Below the pieces are notes generated by a model. It was given only the letters and a program-made list of their open reading frames with translations, made no database searches and had not been told where the DNA came from. From Panax quinquefolius (lineage: Eukaryota > Streptophyta > Magnoliopsida > Apiales > Araliaceae): DNA of 64,000 bases. The stretch covers positions 118,890,043 through 118,954,042 of the forward strand of contig CM035152.1 in assembly GCA_020205615.1 (NCBI GenBank). Reading direction: 5' to 3'. Both the position numbers and the translations under genes were made by a program. Within the stretch, counting starts at the first letter, position 1; each line of letters opens with the position of its first letter. Below are positions 10,364 through 20,682 of this stretch, one piece after another.

Positions 10364-13300
10364 GTGAGGAGAGCATTTGTTGTGACCTCCCAAAGAGCAA
10401 GGAATCCGAATGAGGTCATCACGGGTAAGCTTATCATAAACTCTAATGAAGTCTATACTTTATTTGATACCTGGTTCTACCCATTCTTTTATTTCTCCTA
10501 CTTGCGCTCATCGATTAAATTTGACTCAGGAGAAATTAGACTTTGACTTATCTGTGGAAACTCCGTTGGGAGAAACCTTCATTACATCCACTCATTTATA
10601 AGTCTTGTTTGGTTCAAATCGGTACCCTCACATTACCGTCGATCTTATTTCATTAAAAATACTTGCATTTGACGTGATTCTAGGATTGATTGGTTAACTA
10701 CTTATCATGCAAAAATTGATTGTTTTCGTAAGGTTGTTAGCTTTCATATTCCTAATCAACCTATTATGCTAATTCAAACGACCAAACCATTAAAATCAAT
10801 CACGGTCATCTCAAGCCATAAAGCTATTCGTTTATTGAAAAGCGGATGTCAAGCTTTCTTAGCTCATGTCATGATTTAAATAAAAATACGCCGCTTTTAA
10901 ACGATATTCCTATTGTTAATAAATTTCCGACGTATTCTCAAGAACTTCTGGCCTACCCCGAGGCGTGAAATTGAATTTTGTATCGACCTTGAACCCAGAC
11001 AAAACCTATTTCCAAAGCCCCATATCGAATGGCTCTATTGAACTTGAGGAGTTAAAGACCCAATGCAGGAATTGTTAGACATTGGCTTTATTCGTCCTAG
11101 TACTTCTCCTTGGGGTGCTCATTCTATTCGTGAAGAAGAAAGATGGGAGTATGCGACTTTGTATTGATTATCGGGAGTTGAATCACGTCACCATCAAAAA
11201 TAGGTATCCATTGCCACGTATTGATGACTGTTTGACCGGTTGCAGGAGCCAAATTCTTTTCAAAGATTGATCTTCGTTAGGATATCACCAATTGAAGATT
11301 AGAACCGTGACATTCCAAAGGCGGCTTTCGGAACTCCGAGACGGGCATTATGAATTCCTAGTCATGTCCTTTGGATTGACTAATGCTCTCGCTTTGCCTT
11401 CATGGATATGATGAACCAAGTATTCAAGGAATATTTAGGTCACTTTGTGGTCGTCTTTATTGATGACATCCTTATTTATTCCAAAAGCCGTGAAGATCAT
11501 GAGCAACACTTGAGGTGACACTCCAAAAGCTTCGTGAATATAAGCTTTATGCCAAGTTGAAGAAATGCGAGTTTCGGCTTGAAGAAGTAGCATTCCTTGG
11601 GCACGTGGTATCAAGTCATGGAATATCTGTTGACCCAAAGAAAGATTGAAGCTATTCAAAGTGGGAACAACCTAAATCGATGACCGAAACGTAGCTTTCT
11701 CGGTTTATTGGTTATTATCGGAGATTCGTGGAAGGATTTTCTCGAATCGCTATTCCATTGACTCGGTGACTCGAAAGATACAAAGTTCGGTTGGAGCGAA
11801 GAATGTGAGAAGAGTTTTCAAGAACTCAAGAGGAGACTTATTTCAAGACTGTTCGACAATACCATCCGGCTCGGAGGATTTGTCATCTCTGGTGATGCTT
11901 TGGGCAAAGGTTGGGATGTGTTCTCATGCAACATGGAAAAGTAATAGCCTATGCCTCGCGACAACTCAAAGAATATGAGAGGAATTATCCTACTCATGAT
12001 CTAGAGTTGGCGGTTATTATCTTTTGCACTTAAAATTTGGAGGCATTACTTGTATGGGGAGAAAGTGGAGATCTTTACGGATCATAAAAGCCTCAAATAT
12101 TTCTTCACTCAAAAGGAACTCAACATGCGACAACGACGTTGGCTTGGAACATTGAAAGATTATGATCATACCATCCAATACCATCCCGGAAAAGCGAACG
12201 TGGTAGCGACGCATTGAGTAGAAAATCATATGCAAGTACTGAAAAGTGCGATATTGTCAACATATGAGCCCATTTTGTGTGACTTGCAAAGGATGGAGAT
12301 AGAATTAAAGACTCGGGGACGATTTGATGATAAGCGAGTATCATGAGTAGAACCGACTTTAATTGATAAAGTTAAAAGTCGCTTTCGAAGCTGAGACACG
12401 GAGGCGATGCGTCGTATGAGGAAGAAAGTGCAAGAAGGTGCTATCTTAGGAAGCAAGAATCGATGAAGAAGGAATACTTGAGTCAACTCTAGACTTTGTG
12501 TTCCTAACGACCACGATTTAAAGTATAATATCATGATGGAGGCATACAACACACCATTTGCAATCCATCACAGGAGTACCAAATGTATCATGATATTAGT
12601 CATACATTTTGGTGGAGCAATATGAAGAGAGAGATATATTTGTTTATCTCAAGGTGTCTAACTTGTCAACGAGTTAAAGCGGAGCATCAAGTACCAAAAG
12701 GTCCATTGCAACCACTTGAAATTCCAGAATGGAAGTGGGAGCACATTACCATGGATTTAGATTCTGGGTCTTCCTAAGGTTTCTCAAGGCATTGATGCGA
12801 TTTGGGTCATTGTTGATAGGTTGACCAAGTCCGCTTATTATTTCTACCCGATCGAGAAACTTATACACTTAAACGTCTTGCTCGTATGTACATAAACGAG
12901 ATTGTAAGACTGCATGGTATGCCGGTATCCATAGTTTATGATCGAGACCCAAGATTCACTTCACGATTTTGGGTTAGTTTGCAAAAAGCTATGGGCACAG
13001 ACTTACGATTTAGCTCGGCATATCATCCTCAGACGGACGGACAATCAGAGAGGACTATTCAAACTCTTGAAGATCTATTAAGACTCTGTGTCCTTGATTT
13101 CAAGGGGAGTTGGGACAAGTTCTTACCATTGGTGGAGTTTTCCTACAACAACAGTTATCAAGCAAGTATTGGCATGGCTCCATTCAAGCATTGTATGGAA
13201 GAAAGTGTCGTTCTCTCGTTAGATTTGGGATGAGGTGGGTGAAGCAACGTTGTTGGGACCGGAGTTGGTACGTATGACTACGGAAAAGATTCAAACGATC

Positions 13301-13863
13301 CGACAACGTATAAAACCTCACAAAATCGACAAAAGAGTTATGCTGATCTTCATCGAAAGGACGTGGAATTCGATATAGGAGATCATGTGTTGTTAAGAGT
13401 TGCTCCATGGAAAGGAGTTACAAGATTTGGAAAGAGAGGAAAACTTAACCCTCGATTCATCGGTCCATTTTTAATCCTCGATCGAGTAAGAACTGTGGCC
13501 TATAGACTCGCTTTACCGCCAAATATGTCTCGTGTTCATAACATTTTTCACATATCTATGTTACGTAAATATGTGAAAGACCCGAACCATATTATTGAGT
13601 TAGAACCGGACGAAATAGCGGAAGATTTGACGTATGAAGAGGTTCCTGTTCAAATTTTGGATAAGAAGGAACATATTCTACTCTCCAAGGTTATACCTCA
13701 AGTCAAAGTTTTGTGGAGGAACCACGATGTTGAGGAAATGACTTGGGAGTTAGAATCTGAAATGAAATCAAGGTATCCTTACCTCTTCGACATACCAGTA
13801 TCGTACCCTAATTTCGAGGTGAAATTTCATAAGAAGGGAGGTTGTAAGACCCGACTTTTATAA
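10364..13863 (+). pseudogene. TE6 pol: protease, RT, RNase H, integrase, chromodomain
   Basis: Protease begins with [23 protein letters not shown] and breaks inside the active-site motif near 10470. RT shows [22 protein letters not shown] (from 11113), the FGLTNA region near 11370, and [12 protein letters not shown] near 11447-11485. RNase H is at about 11870-12220 ([10 protein letters not shown]). Integrase has the zinc-binding part (TFWWSNMKRE..CLTCQRVKAEHQ, 12606-12690), [10 protein letters not shown] near 12810, and [11 protein letters not shown] and [19 protein letters not shown] (12939-13070). The intact 3' frame 13363-13863 carries GPFLILDRVRTVAYRLALP and a chromodomain-like end (SKVIPQVKVLWRNHDVEEMTWELE). 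The stop lies inside the 3' LTR, as is common. Chromodomain integrases are known to favour heterochromatin; that role here is inference. About a dozen small indels break the frame. Confidence 0.88.
13831..13842 (+). other. TE6 polypurine tract
   Basis: AAGAAGGGAGGT lies immediately before the 3' LTR terminus TGTAAGACC, where the plus-strand DNA primer forms in LTR elements. Confidence 0.75.
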
Positions 13864-16357
13864 ATAAAGATGAATTTTTCTATAAATATTATTTTTGAAT
13901 ATTATGGAATAAATTTGATATAATGTTATAGTTGTGGGTAATATTTATAAATTTTGCAAAGTATGCAAGTTGTTATAAAATATTCGTTTGGTCGGGGAAT
14001 ATTCTTTTTGTTAGGAATATTCGTGATAATGGCTCAATCATTGGTGGACCCACAATGTAATTATATTGTCGGATTGAGAAAACGACAAAAATATTTTATA
14101 AAAATAACTACGGAGGTATTTACCGTTAAAGCTGTTGAACTACCCGGTGGTAAAAGTACGATGTCTGGCGTAGTTGCATAGTAGTAGCACACGGTATTGA
14201 TTATTGATGCTTACGTGAGAAGTCACTCGGCTATGCTCAATTATTACTCTGATAATTCTTTGCATCATATCTCTTATATTATTGATTCAATTATTGTCAC
14301 AAGATCATCTCGTATAATATGTTATAGTATTAAATCAATAATTGAGACGACAAGTTATAAATGATTAATAATTGTTGAAAGATTAAATATGTGTTGATGA
14401 AAAAAAATGATTTGTGGTAAGTTTGATTATTTTATGGGGGCTCATATGTCATCATCTAAGAGTCTCTTCATTAATAGTAATTATCTTCGTCGATAGTAAT
14501 TACCCTTGTGAATAGTATTTACAACCGTCAATAGTATTTACCTTCGTTAATAGTAATTACCTTTACGGACGTCGAACCACTTGTCGTTTCACATTCTGAG
14601 GCGTCGAACCACTTGTCGTTTCACATTCTGAGCGTCAAACTAGTCGTCGTCGAGCCACTTGCCTTTTCACGGCGGTGCTAAGCTAGAAATCTTCTATAAA
14701 TAGAGGCCTAGGGCTTCATTATTTTTCACTAATTCATTCAAGCTATAGAGAGAGAAAGTATAGAGAGAATAGAGAGAAAGAAGAAGAGTATTTTGTTCTT
14801 ACACCTTCTTTGCGATATTCAATCTCCTACCAAATGTAAGGGGTGTTATTCTTTCTTATTCATGAAGAGAACATTGTTATTCCATTGCTTATTATTACAT
14901 TGGAATAACTTTGTATAAGTGGTTTACCCTATACTTGGTGACATTCTTCTATTATTCTCGTTGGAACATCACATGCGTGTGTTTTTACATGGGACTGGTT
15001 AAAATCTTTATTATTATTACGTTGGAACATCACATGCATGTGTTTTACACAGGACCTGGTTAAAATCTTTATTATTCGTTGGAACATCCTGCATGCATGT
15101 GTTTTACAGGACTGGTTAAAATCTTTATTATTACATTGGAATATCCCATCTGTGTGTTTTACAGGATGCTGGTTCCATCTTTATTATTCATTGGAACATC
15201 CCAGTTCGGTGTGAATTTCACGACTGGTTCCGTTATTTATTATTACATTGGAATAACTTTCATGCGGTCTATCATCGCATGCATGGTGATTTCTTTTGTT
15301 ATTCCATTCTTTATTATACCCGGTTTGGTTAAAACTTTGACTTCTATACTCCATGAAATTAGTAGAATATCCTTGATATTTGCGTTTCATCCGATATCTT
15401 TTCATGGAAATATTCTTACGATCATTCTTGAATTTTACTCTACAAAATAGTATCATGTTGACAATTTGGACGTTAATAATTCTGGATAAAATAATTCTTG
15501 AACTTGTTTTATTGAATTCTTATATCATTGTCATCATCCTCATGTTTATATTTTTTTTGAAAGTCATCATGGCACAGTAGTGCATAGATGGACTTGGTAT
15601 GATTATGACCAGAGACTATTGGTGTAATCATGACTAGTAATGTTACAAATGATGTGATAAAAATCCTCGAAGGGTAGTAGTGCATTGATGGACGATTGTT
15701 GGCATGATCATGACCATTAATGAATACACAAATATTCTCGGCGTAGTGCATGAATAATTGTGGTCGTGATACTAAAGAATATCCTTGGCCGTAGTGCGGG
15801 GGTGATTCGATGATGTGAAATATTTATTAAAGTCGAGTATCGCCTATAAACAAATGATGAAAACCTTTTAAAACCTAAAAGATAGTAGACTTTATTTTCT
15901 ACTTGACTCTTTTAATGGATTGCATATTCACGCGCAGATTAAACCCTGGTTGTCTATTGTATTTTATCGGTTTAACATTATTGAAGACTATTGATAATTT
16001 ATTTCGCATTATCTTAGTCATAATATTTCTTCTTGGGCTAGTTGAGCTCACCCTTTCTTTCTTTCATTCTCTTGAGAAATGATAATATATTTGGGACGAG
16101 TCTGGGAAACGCAGTGATGGTCACGAAGATAGCATTAGTAGTCCTCACTATACGTAAAATAGTGTGATAATAAGCGTAATGAGGACTTTTTGTTTGAGTT
16201 TGTATAATATCTAGTAGGCGATATTTGTATTTAAACTCATAGTTTATGTCGTATTATTATTACCACGGCAGTTATGTTAATAAGTTGTATTTAAATTACG
16301 TACCATGTAAGTGTCGACCCAAGATGGGTGATATATACCTAATTTTGGGGGCGCACA
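13843..16357 (+). repeat. TE6 3' LTR
   Basis: Colinear with 6478-8997. It has the TATA box at 14695-14702, a minisatellite at about 14870-15310, GTAGTGCAT repeats near 15570-15800, the GGGCTAGTTGAGCTCACCC block near 16036, and an end of GGGGGCGCACA. Differences from the 5' LTR are mostly short indels clustered at CTG/CAG/CCAGG-like sites rather than spread substitutions. Confidence 0.87.
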
Positions 16358-16362
16358 CCGAC

Positions 16363-17028
16363 GACGTATCTTAGGGTTTCAAACCTCTTAGAAACATCCA
16401 CGTCACACGTTCCTCATTCTCCACTAAATGAGGTGCAAGCACGGATAACTCGCAAACTTTGCCTCATCTTTGGGACACCGTCAGTTATATTTTGTTCCAG
16501 TCTAATGAACTCCAATTCCTTCATATGACGAATACTTTCAGGAAAGTACTTGTCATTGAAAAGTTTTTGAAACGTCTCCCAAGACATGCTGAGTGTGGTT
16601 GGATGGGTACGCTTCACAGATTCCCACCAGTAATCTGCCTCATTACGGAACATAAAGGTGGCGAACGGAACCTTCTGTCCCTCCGTGCATCCCAAGACAT
16701 CGAATATCTTGGTGATTTGTTTGACCCACGTTTCTGTCTTAAACGGATCCGGCTTTCCCCAGAATTCTGGTGGTCCTAACTCTTTGAACTACTTGGTTGT
16801 GACAAACCGTGCGTTGTTATCATTTCCACCTGTATTTTGTACACGAGTCTCCTTTGTCTGATTTTGCATGAACTATAAAAAGCTTCTAAACATCCCATCG
16901 TTCATCATCTGCTCAGTGGTGTTTTTCACAGGAGGAACATTGCCAGCCTGTTGGATGTTCTCCTCGTTGGTGAGTAAAGGTGTCTCCACGGTCTCATTTA
17001 CTCCACTGTTAACATTCTCAGTCGACAT
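16363..17028 (-). pseudogene. TE5 gag, N-terminal part
   Basis: Minus-strand gag from ATG at 17028 (MSTENVNSGVNETVETP), then NDGMFRSFL with TAG in place of Gln, a second TAG before FKELGPPEFWGKPDPF, and the capsid core (TWVKQITKIFDVLGCTEGQKVPFATFMFRNEADYWWES; MSWETFQKLFNDKYFPESIR). The frame shifts near 16450. The C-terminal part is at 6477 and below, beyond TE6. Both TAG codons fit CAG-to-TAG change. About 160 bp separate primer site and ATG, so no pre-gag ORF exists in this family. Confidence 0.88.
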
Positions 17029-17189
17029 TCTCAAATACTGCCAAAAAAAAGGGTTAATTAAAGAAATCAACATATCACATAATATCCCTATATACTGACC
17101 AACTAACAAATAAGATTAGGTAGGATGCACTAGCGAAGTATTTACTCGTCTCTCCCTTCCTAGTTCTATTCCCCGATCTCCGCCAGAGA

Positions 17190-17214
17190 TCATATCCCTA
17201 AGCTCTGGTACCAA
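17190..17214 (-). other. TE5 primer-binding site
   Basis: On the minus strand GTTGGTACCAGAGCTTAGGG directly follows the LTR end at 17216. It resembles a tRNA-Met primer site (TGGTATCAGAGC) with one change. Confidence 0.75.
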
Positions 17215-18470
17215 CTGTGACGCCCCCAAAATAGGTATACATCACCCTTTTTGAGTCGTCAATAACATGGTACAGAAACAACTACAACTTTATTAATACA
17301 ACATAGAAACTGTGAGTTTAAATACAAATATTGCCATCTAGACAATATTCACACCTAAATAAGTCCTCATTACAATTATTGGTACATTATTTTACAAAAA
17401 TGGTGAGGACTACTAAAACGACTTCTAGAACCATCATTCCACACCCCGACTAGTACTCGCTACATTATCGCCTCCTGAGAAGAAAAATGGAACAAAAAGG
17501 AAAAGGGTGAGCTCAACTAGCCCAGTAAAGAATATTATGACTAAGATAATATAGAACAAATTATCGTTAGTCTTCAACAGGAAAAAATCTGATAAAATAC
17601 AATAGACAACAAGTTTCAGATCGATATTCGCAGCGGAAATAATAATTCATAGATGAGTTACGTAGAGAATAAAATCTACTATAATCTATGAATTTAAAAG
17701 TCCATCATCAATATTTTATCCCTGTAACATCAATCAATATTCATCTTGAATCAAATATTCATCTTTGCACTACAGGCCAAAGATATTCATCAGTTGGTCG
17801 TGTTCATCTCAACACTTGTTCATCTTTGCACTACGGGCCAAAGATATTCATCAGAAAATCATTAATCTTTGCACTACAGGCCAAAGATATTCAGTGAAAT
17901 TATCATTTAGGACTGAGGATGATAAAAAATATTTTAAAGAAAACAAATCCAGTGAAACAAAAGAACAAATATTAAGAATTCGTACTTTACACAGTCCAAA
18001 TTCAAAAATACATAAATAATCATAGTGAAGTAAAATTCAAGAGTGATCAAAATAAGGATACAATCAAAGCTAGTATCCATAATAGATATTTTGGACAAAA
18101 AAGAAAATTAAATTTTTCCCGTGAATAATGTCAGTATTCGTGAATAGTGTCAATATCGTGAATAAGGTCGTATCACGTGAATAGTAACCCTTACACTAAA
18201 AGAAAAGAATTTCACAAGAAAAATATTACCAATAATCCGGTATAATGATATTAGAAGAAATAATATCATTTTAAAAAAATAATATCCCTTACCTTGAAAA
18301 AAATAGTACTTCTAGCTAGAATACCGGATATAATGCTGAGGGGAACTTGCACCGTATAGCAACACTCAAAGTATCAAAATACTCACAAGAATACGCTCAA
18401 TAATATAGTGAGAGAAAGGGAGAGAAAACTTCAGTTTCTGGTGTGATTTTCAATTCTAACCTAAGCACCC

Positions 18471-18478
18471 TATTTATA
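18471..18478 (-). promoter_or_regulatory. TATA box of TE5 LTR
   Basis: TATAAATA on the minus strand, within TTTTCCTATAAATAGGGTGC, followed by a purine-rich leader. The same box is in TE11 in the mutated form CTATAAATAGGG near 63563-63570. Confidence 0.6.
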
Positions 18479-18521
18479 GGAAAATGCTTAGAACACCAAA
18501 TCAGAAAATTTAATAAAATAT

Positions 18522-18549
18522 TAATATATATATATATATATATATATAA
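18522..18549. repeat. (TA)n microsatellite in TE5 LTR
   Basis: About 13 TA units; the matching array in TE11 is near 63612-63638, so it belongs to the LTR family. Confidence 0.8.
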
Positions 18550-19828
18550 TTTCCTACGCACACTTTCATAGATTCAAATCATCAGCCAAACAAGTGGTCC
18601 CCCCTCACCAAAATCAATAAAAACGTTTTTCTTAATAAAAATAATATAAACTCCCAAAAATCAATTATTCTGGAACTTCGAAACTTCAATAATTCATAAT
18701 AAATAGCCCTTTTGTCAGAAAAATTTGAACCTTAGGTCTTTTCCATAGGAAATTTCATTCTCTACAACTTTACAGAAGAAAATTTTTCCAAATTCCAAAC
18801 AGAAACTGACCGAAATCCACAAATGGGAGATTTTACAGGCTATAATCAAATTTCAGTCAAGAAATGGGCCCACAGACATGTTTAACATGTTTTAAACAAC
18901 TTTTGCAACAAAAATACTCTTCCTCCTCATATATTCATATATCCCACATTCATTATAAAAATATCACCATTATTATATTATTAAAATATAATTATATATT
19001 TAAATGAATTATTTATCAGAAAAGATAAAATAACAATTTTTCAACAATTGTCACATTAAAAATTTTCTCCATCTATATCCACATAAAATGAATATTTTCC
19101 TTATCATATAAATCAATAATTAATTATTCAAAAATAATATTACAGAATCACAATACTGACAATCAGGTAGTTCCCAGGAAAGTGGGGGCTTTCCAATAAG
19201 GATTTCTCCTTACTAGCGCGCAATTAGGTGACCAAACCTCTCCTTAGATAGAACTTTCTAGACATTGCCAATAATGTTATCTAATAATATTATTCAAATA
19301 ATATGAATTATTGATCTGATAATGAAAATACTATGTAGTGACAATTATTGAAACAACAATAATATAAAATATCAACGTAGCAATTATTGAATCAATAAAA
19401 TAAAATATTGAACAGTAACTACTGTAACAATTATTGAGTAATGTCTTCCTACGTAAGAATGAATAATTGGTACAATACCGTAATCTTCTTGTGTTTTAAC
19501 CATCGGGTATTCCAATAAGATATTCAGTAATAACTACGCCTGAATTATTTATAAATAACTTATACTTGTCGTTTTCTTCATCCAATCGCTTTAGTTATGG
19601 GGCCCACACAATTTGGTAGTAAATGCGAATATTTCCCGAAGCGGTAAGAATATTCCAAGACCAAACGAATATTCTCCGATAAAAATGAATATTTTATAAC
19701 CACTTGCATATTTGAAATATTTGCGCATTTTACCCATAAATAACCACATTAATCAAATCAACCCTTACTATTTCAAAATAATAAATAGAGAAAATTTAAT
19801 TTTATTTATAATAAGTTGGGGTCTTACA

Positions 19829-20632
19829 CGTGTTATGGAGGTCAGTTACCTATCATGGGTAACTGTTCCCAACCTCCCTTAGTGACATGTTTGGCTAGCC
19901 TTAAAAGGCTTATACCCAATTAATTTAACAAAACATTTATAATATAGTTTGGAAAACGTCACATGTGACGCCCCTAAAATAGGTACACATCACCCATTTT
20001 GAGTCGTCAATAACATGGTACAGAAACAACTACAACTTTATTAATATAACATAGAAACTGTGAGTTTAAATACAAATATTGCCATCTAGACGATATTCAC
20101 ACCCAAATTTGCGCATTTTACCCATAAATAACCACATTAATCAAATCAACCCTTACTATTTCAAAATAATAAATAGAGAAAATTTAATTTTATTTATAAT
20201 AAGTTGGGGTCTTACATCACACCCCTTTATAAAATAAATCCAATATCTTATTTAATTTATTTTAAATAAAATATAATAATTTCTCATTTATTAATAATGT
20301 CAAATTATTAAATCTCTAATTAATTATTAAATTAATTAAAAAATAACATTAAGCTTATTAAATATTTCTTTTAATACAATAAGCTCACATAATCACATAC
20401 TTCGAATAATAAAAATTCTCCAGATTAATTTAATAACTATAACACATATAATTAAATTAATCTACCACAGCTTCATCAATTAATTATTTAATCTAATAAT
20501 TAATTCATCGAAAAATATTTATTTAGTCCAATAAATATTAAAATTAAATTACAAAATCTCGGTTGTCACATCTTTCCCCTCTTAAAAGGATTCTATCCTC
20601 AGAATCACAACTCAACAATTCATCCCGTTACA
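19829..20632 (-). repeat. TE4 3' LTR, promoter-proximal segment (split by TE7)
   Basis: Matches 28743-29269 of the 5' LTR, from CGTGTTATGGAGGTCAG to the terminus CCCGTTACA, apart from the TE7 insertion at 19964-20216. On the minus strand this is the LTR start, TGTAACGGG, so the terminal dinucleotides are TG/CA. The segment is AT-rich and has no coding potential. Confidence 0.87.
19964..20216 (-). mobile_element. TE7: 253-bp internally deleted LTR of the TE5 family with perfect TSD
   Basis: Begins TGTGACGCCCC and ends GGGGTCTTACA, the two termini of the TE5 LTR. It keeps about 140 bp of one end and about 110 bp of the other, joined near 20105 where the sister LTR has some 2.4 kb more. It is flanked by TCACA at 19959-19963 and 20217-20221. 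The intact TE4 LTR near 28871 has a single TCACA at that place. Confidence 0.9.
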
Positions 20633-20647
20633 TTCTCTCCCCCCCTT
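20633..20647 (-). other. TE4 polypurine tract
   Basis: On the minus strand AAGGGGGGGAGAGAA lies directly before the 3' LTR start TGTAACGGG. Its position confirms the LTR boundary at 20632. Confidence 0.8.
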
Positions 20648-20682
20648 ACAAAGATTATGTCCCCAGAATCGCTTATAACAAT

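Larger units (their letters stand above)
6478..16357 (+). mobile_element. TE6: near full-length chromovirus (Ty3) nested in TE5 gag
   Basis: Two LTRs of about 2.5 kb (6478-8997 and 13843-16357), both starting TGTAAGACCC. A primer site follows the first, and gag, protease, RT, RNase H, integrase and chromodomain follow in order on the plus strand, with a polypurine tract directly before the second LTR. CTGAC (6473-6477) and CCGAC (16358-16362) fit a 5-bp duplication with one change. TE5 gag is recovered by joining 6477 to 16363, with one extra codon at the join. Many frameshifts break every gene; some may be sequencing error (see findings). Confidence 0.9.
4977..19828 (-). mobile_element. TE5: chromovirus inserted in TE4 3' LTR, 3' half deleted, split by TE6
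   Basis: 5' LTR 17216-19828, primer site about 17190-17214, gag 17028-16363 then 6477 onward, and protease/RT to 4977. The right border is exact: the LTR ends CTTACA at 19828 and TE4's LTR resumes with CGTGTTATGGAGG, as in the intact copy near 28743. The left border is a deletion joining mid-RT to TE4's LTR and removing about 285 bp of that LTR plus TE5's catalytic RT, RNase H, integrase and 3' LTR. Confidence 0.82.
17216..19828 (-). repeat. TE5 5' LTR
   Basis: On the plus strand it runs from TGTGACGCCCCC to GGGGTCTTACA. On the minus strand: a TATA box at 18478-18471 (CCTATAAATAGGG), a splice-donor-like CAAG/GTAAGGG at 18292, ACTATTCACG repeats (18118-18190), three near-identical GGCCTGTAGTGCAAAGAT repeats (17740-17900), and a strong acceptor-like TTTTTCTTCTCAG/GAGG at 17475. 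Also a TA microsatellite (about 18522-18549). TE11 at 62359 and TE7 are from the same family. Confidence 0.88.

Noticed and set aside
14870..15310. Regularly spaced repeats that might suggest a CRISPR-like array
   Set aside because: Units are contiguous and degenerate with no unique spacers, lie inside an LTR, and the DNA is plant.
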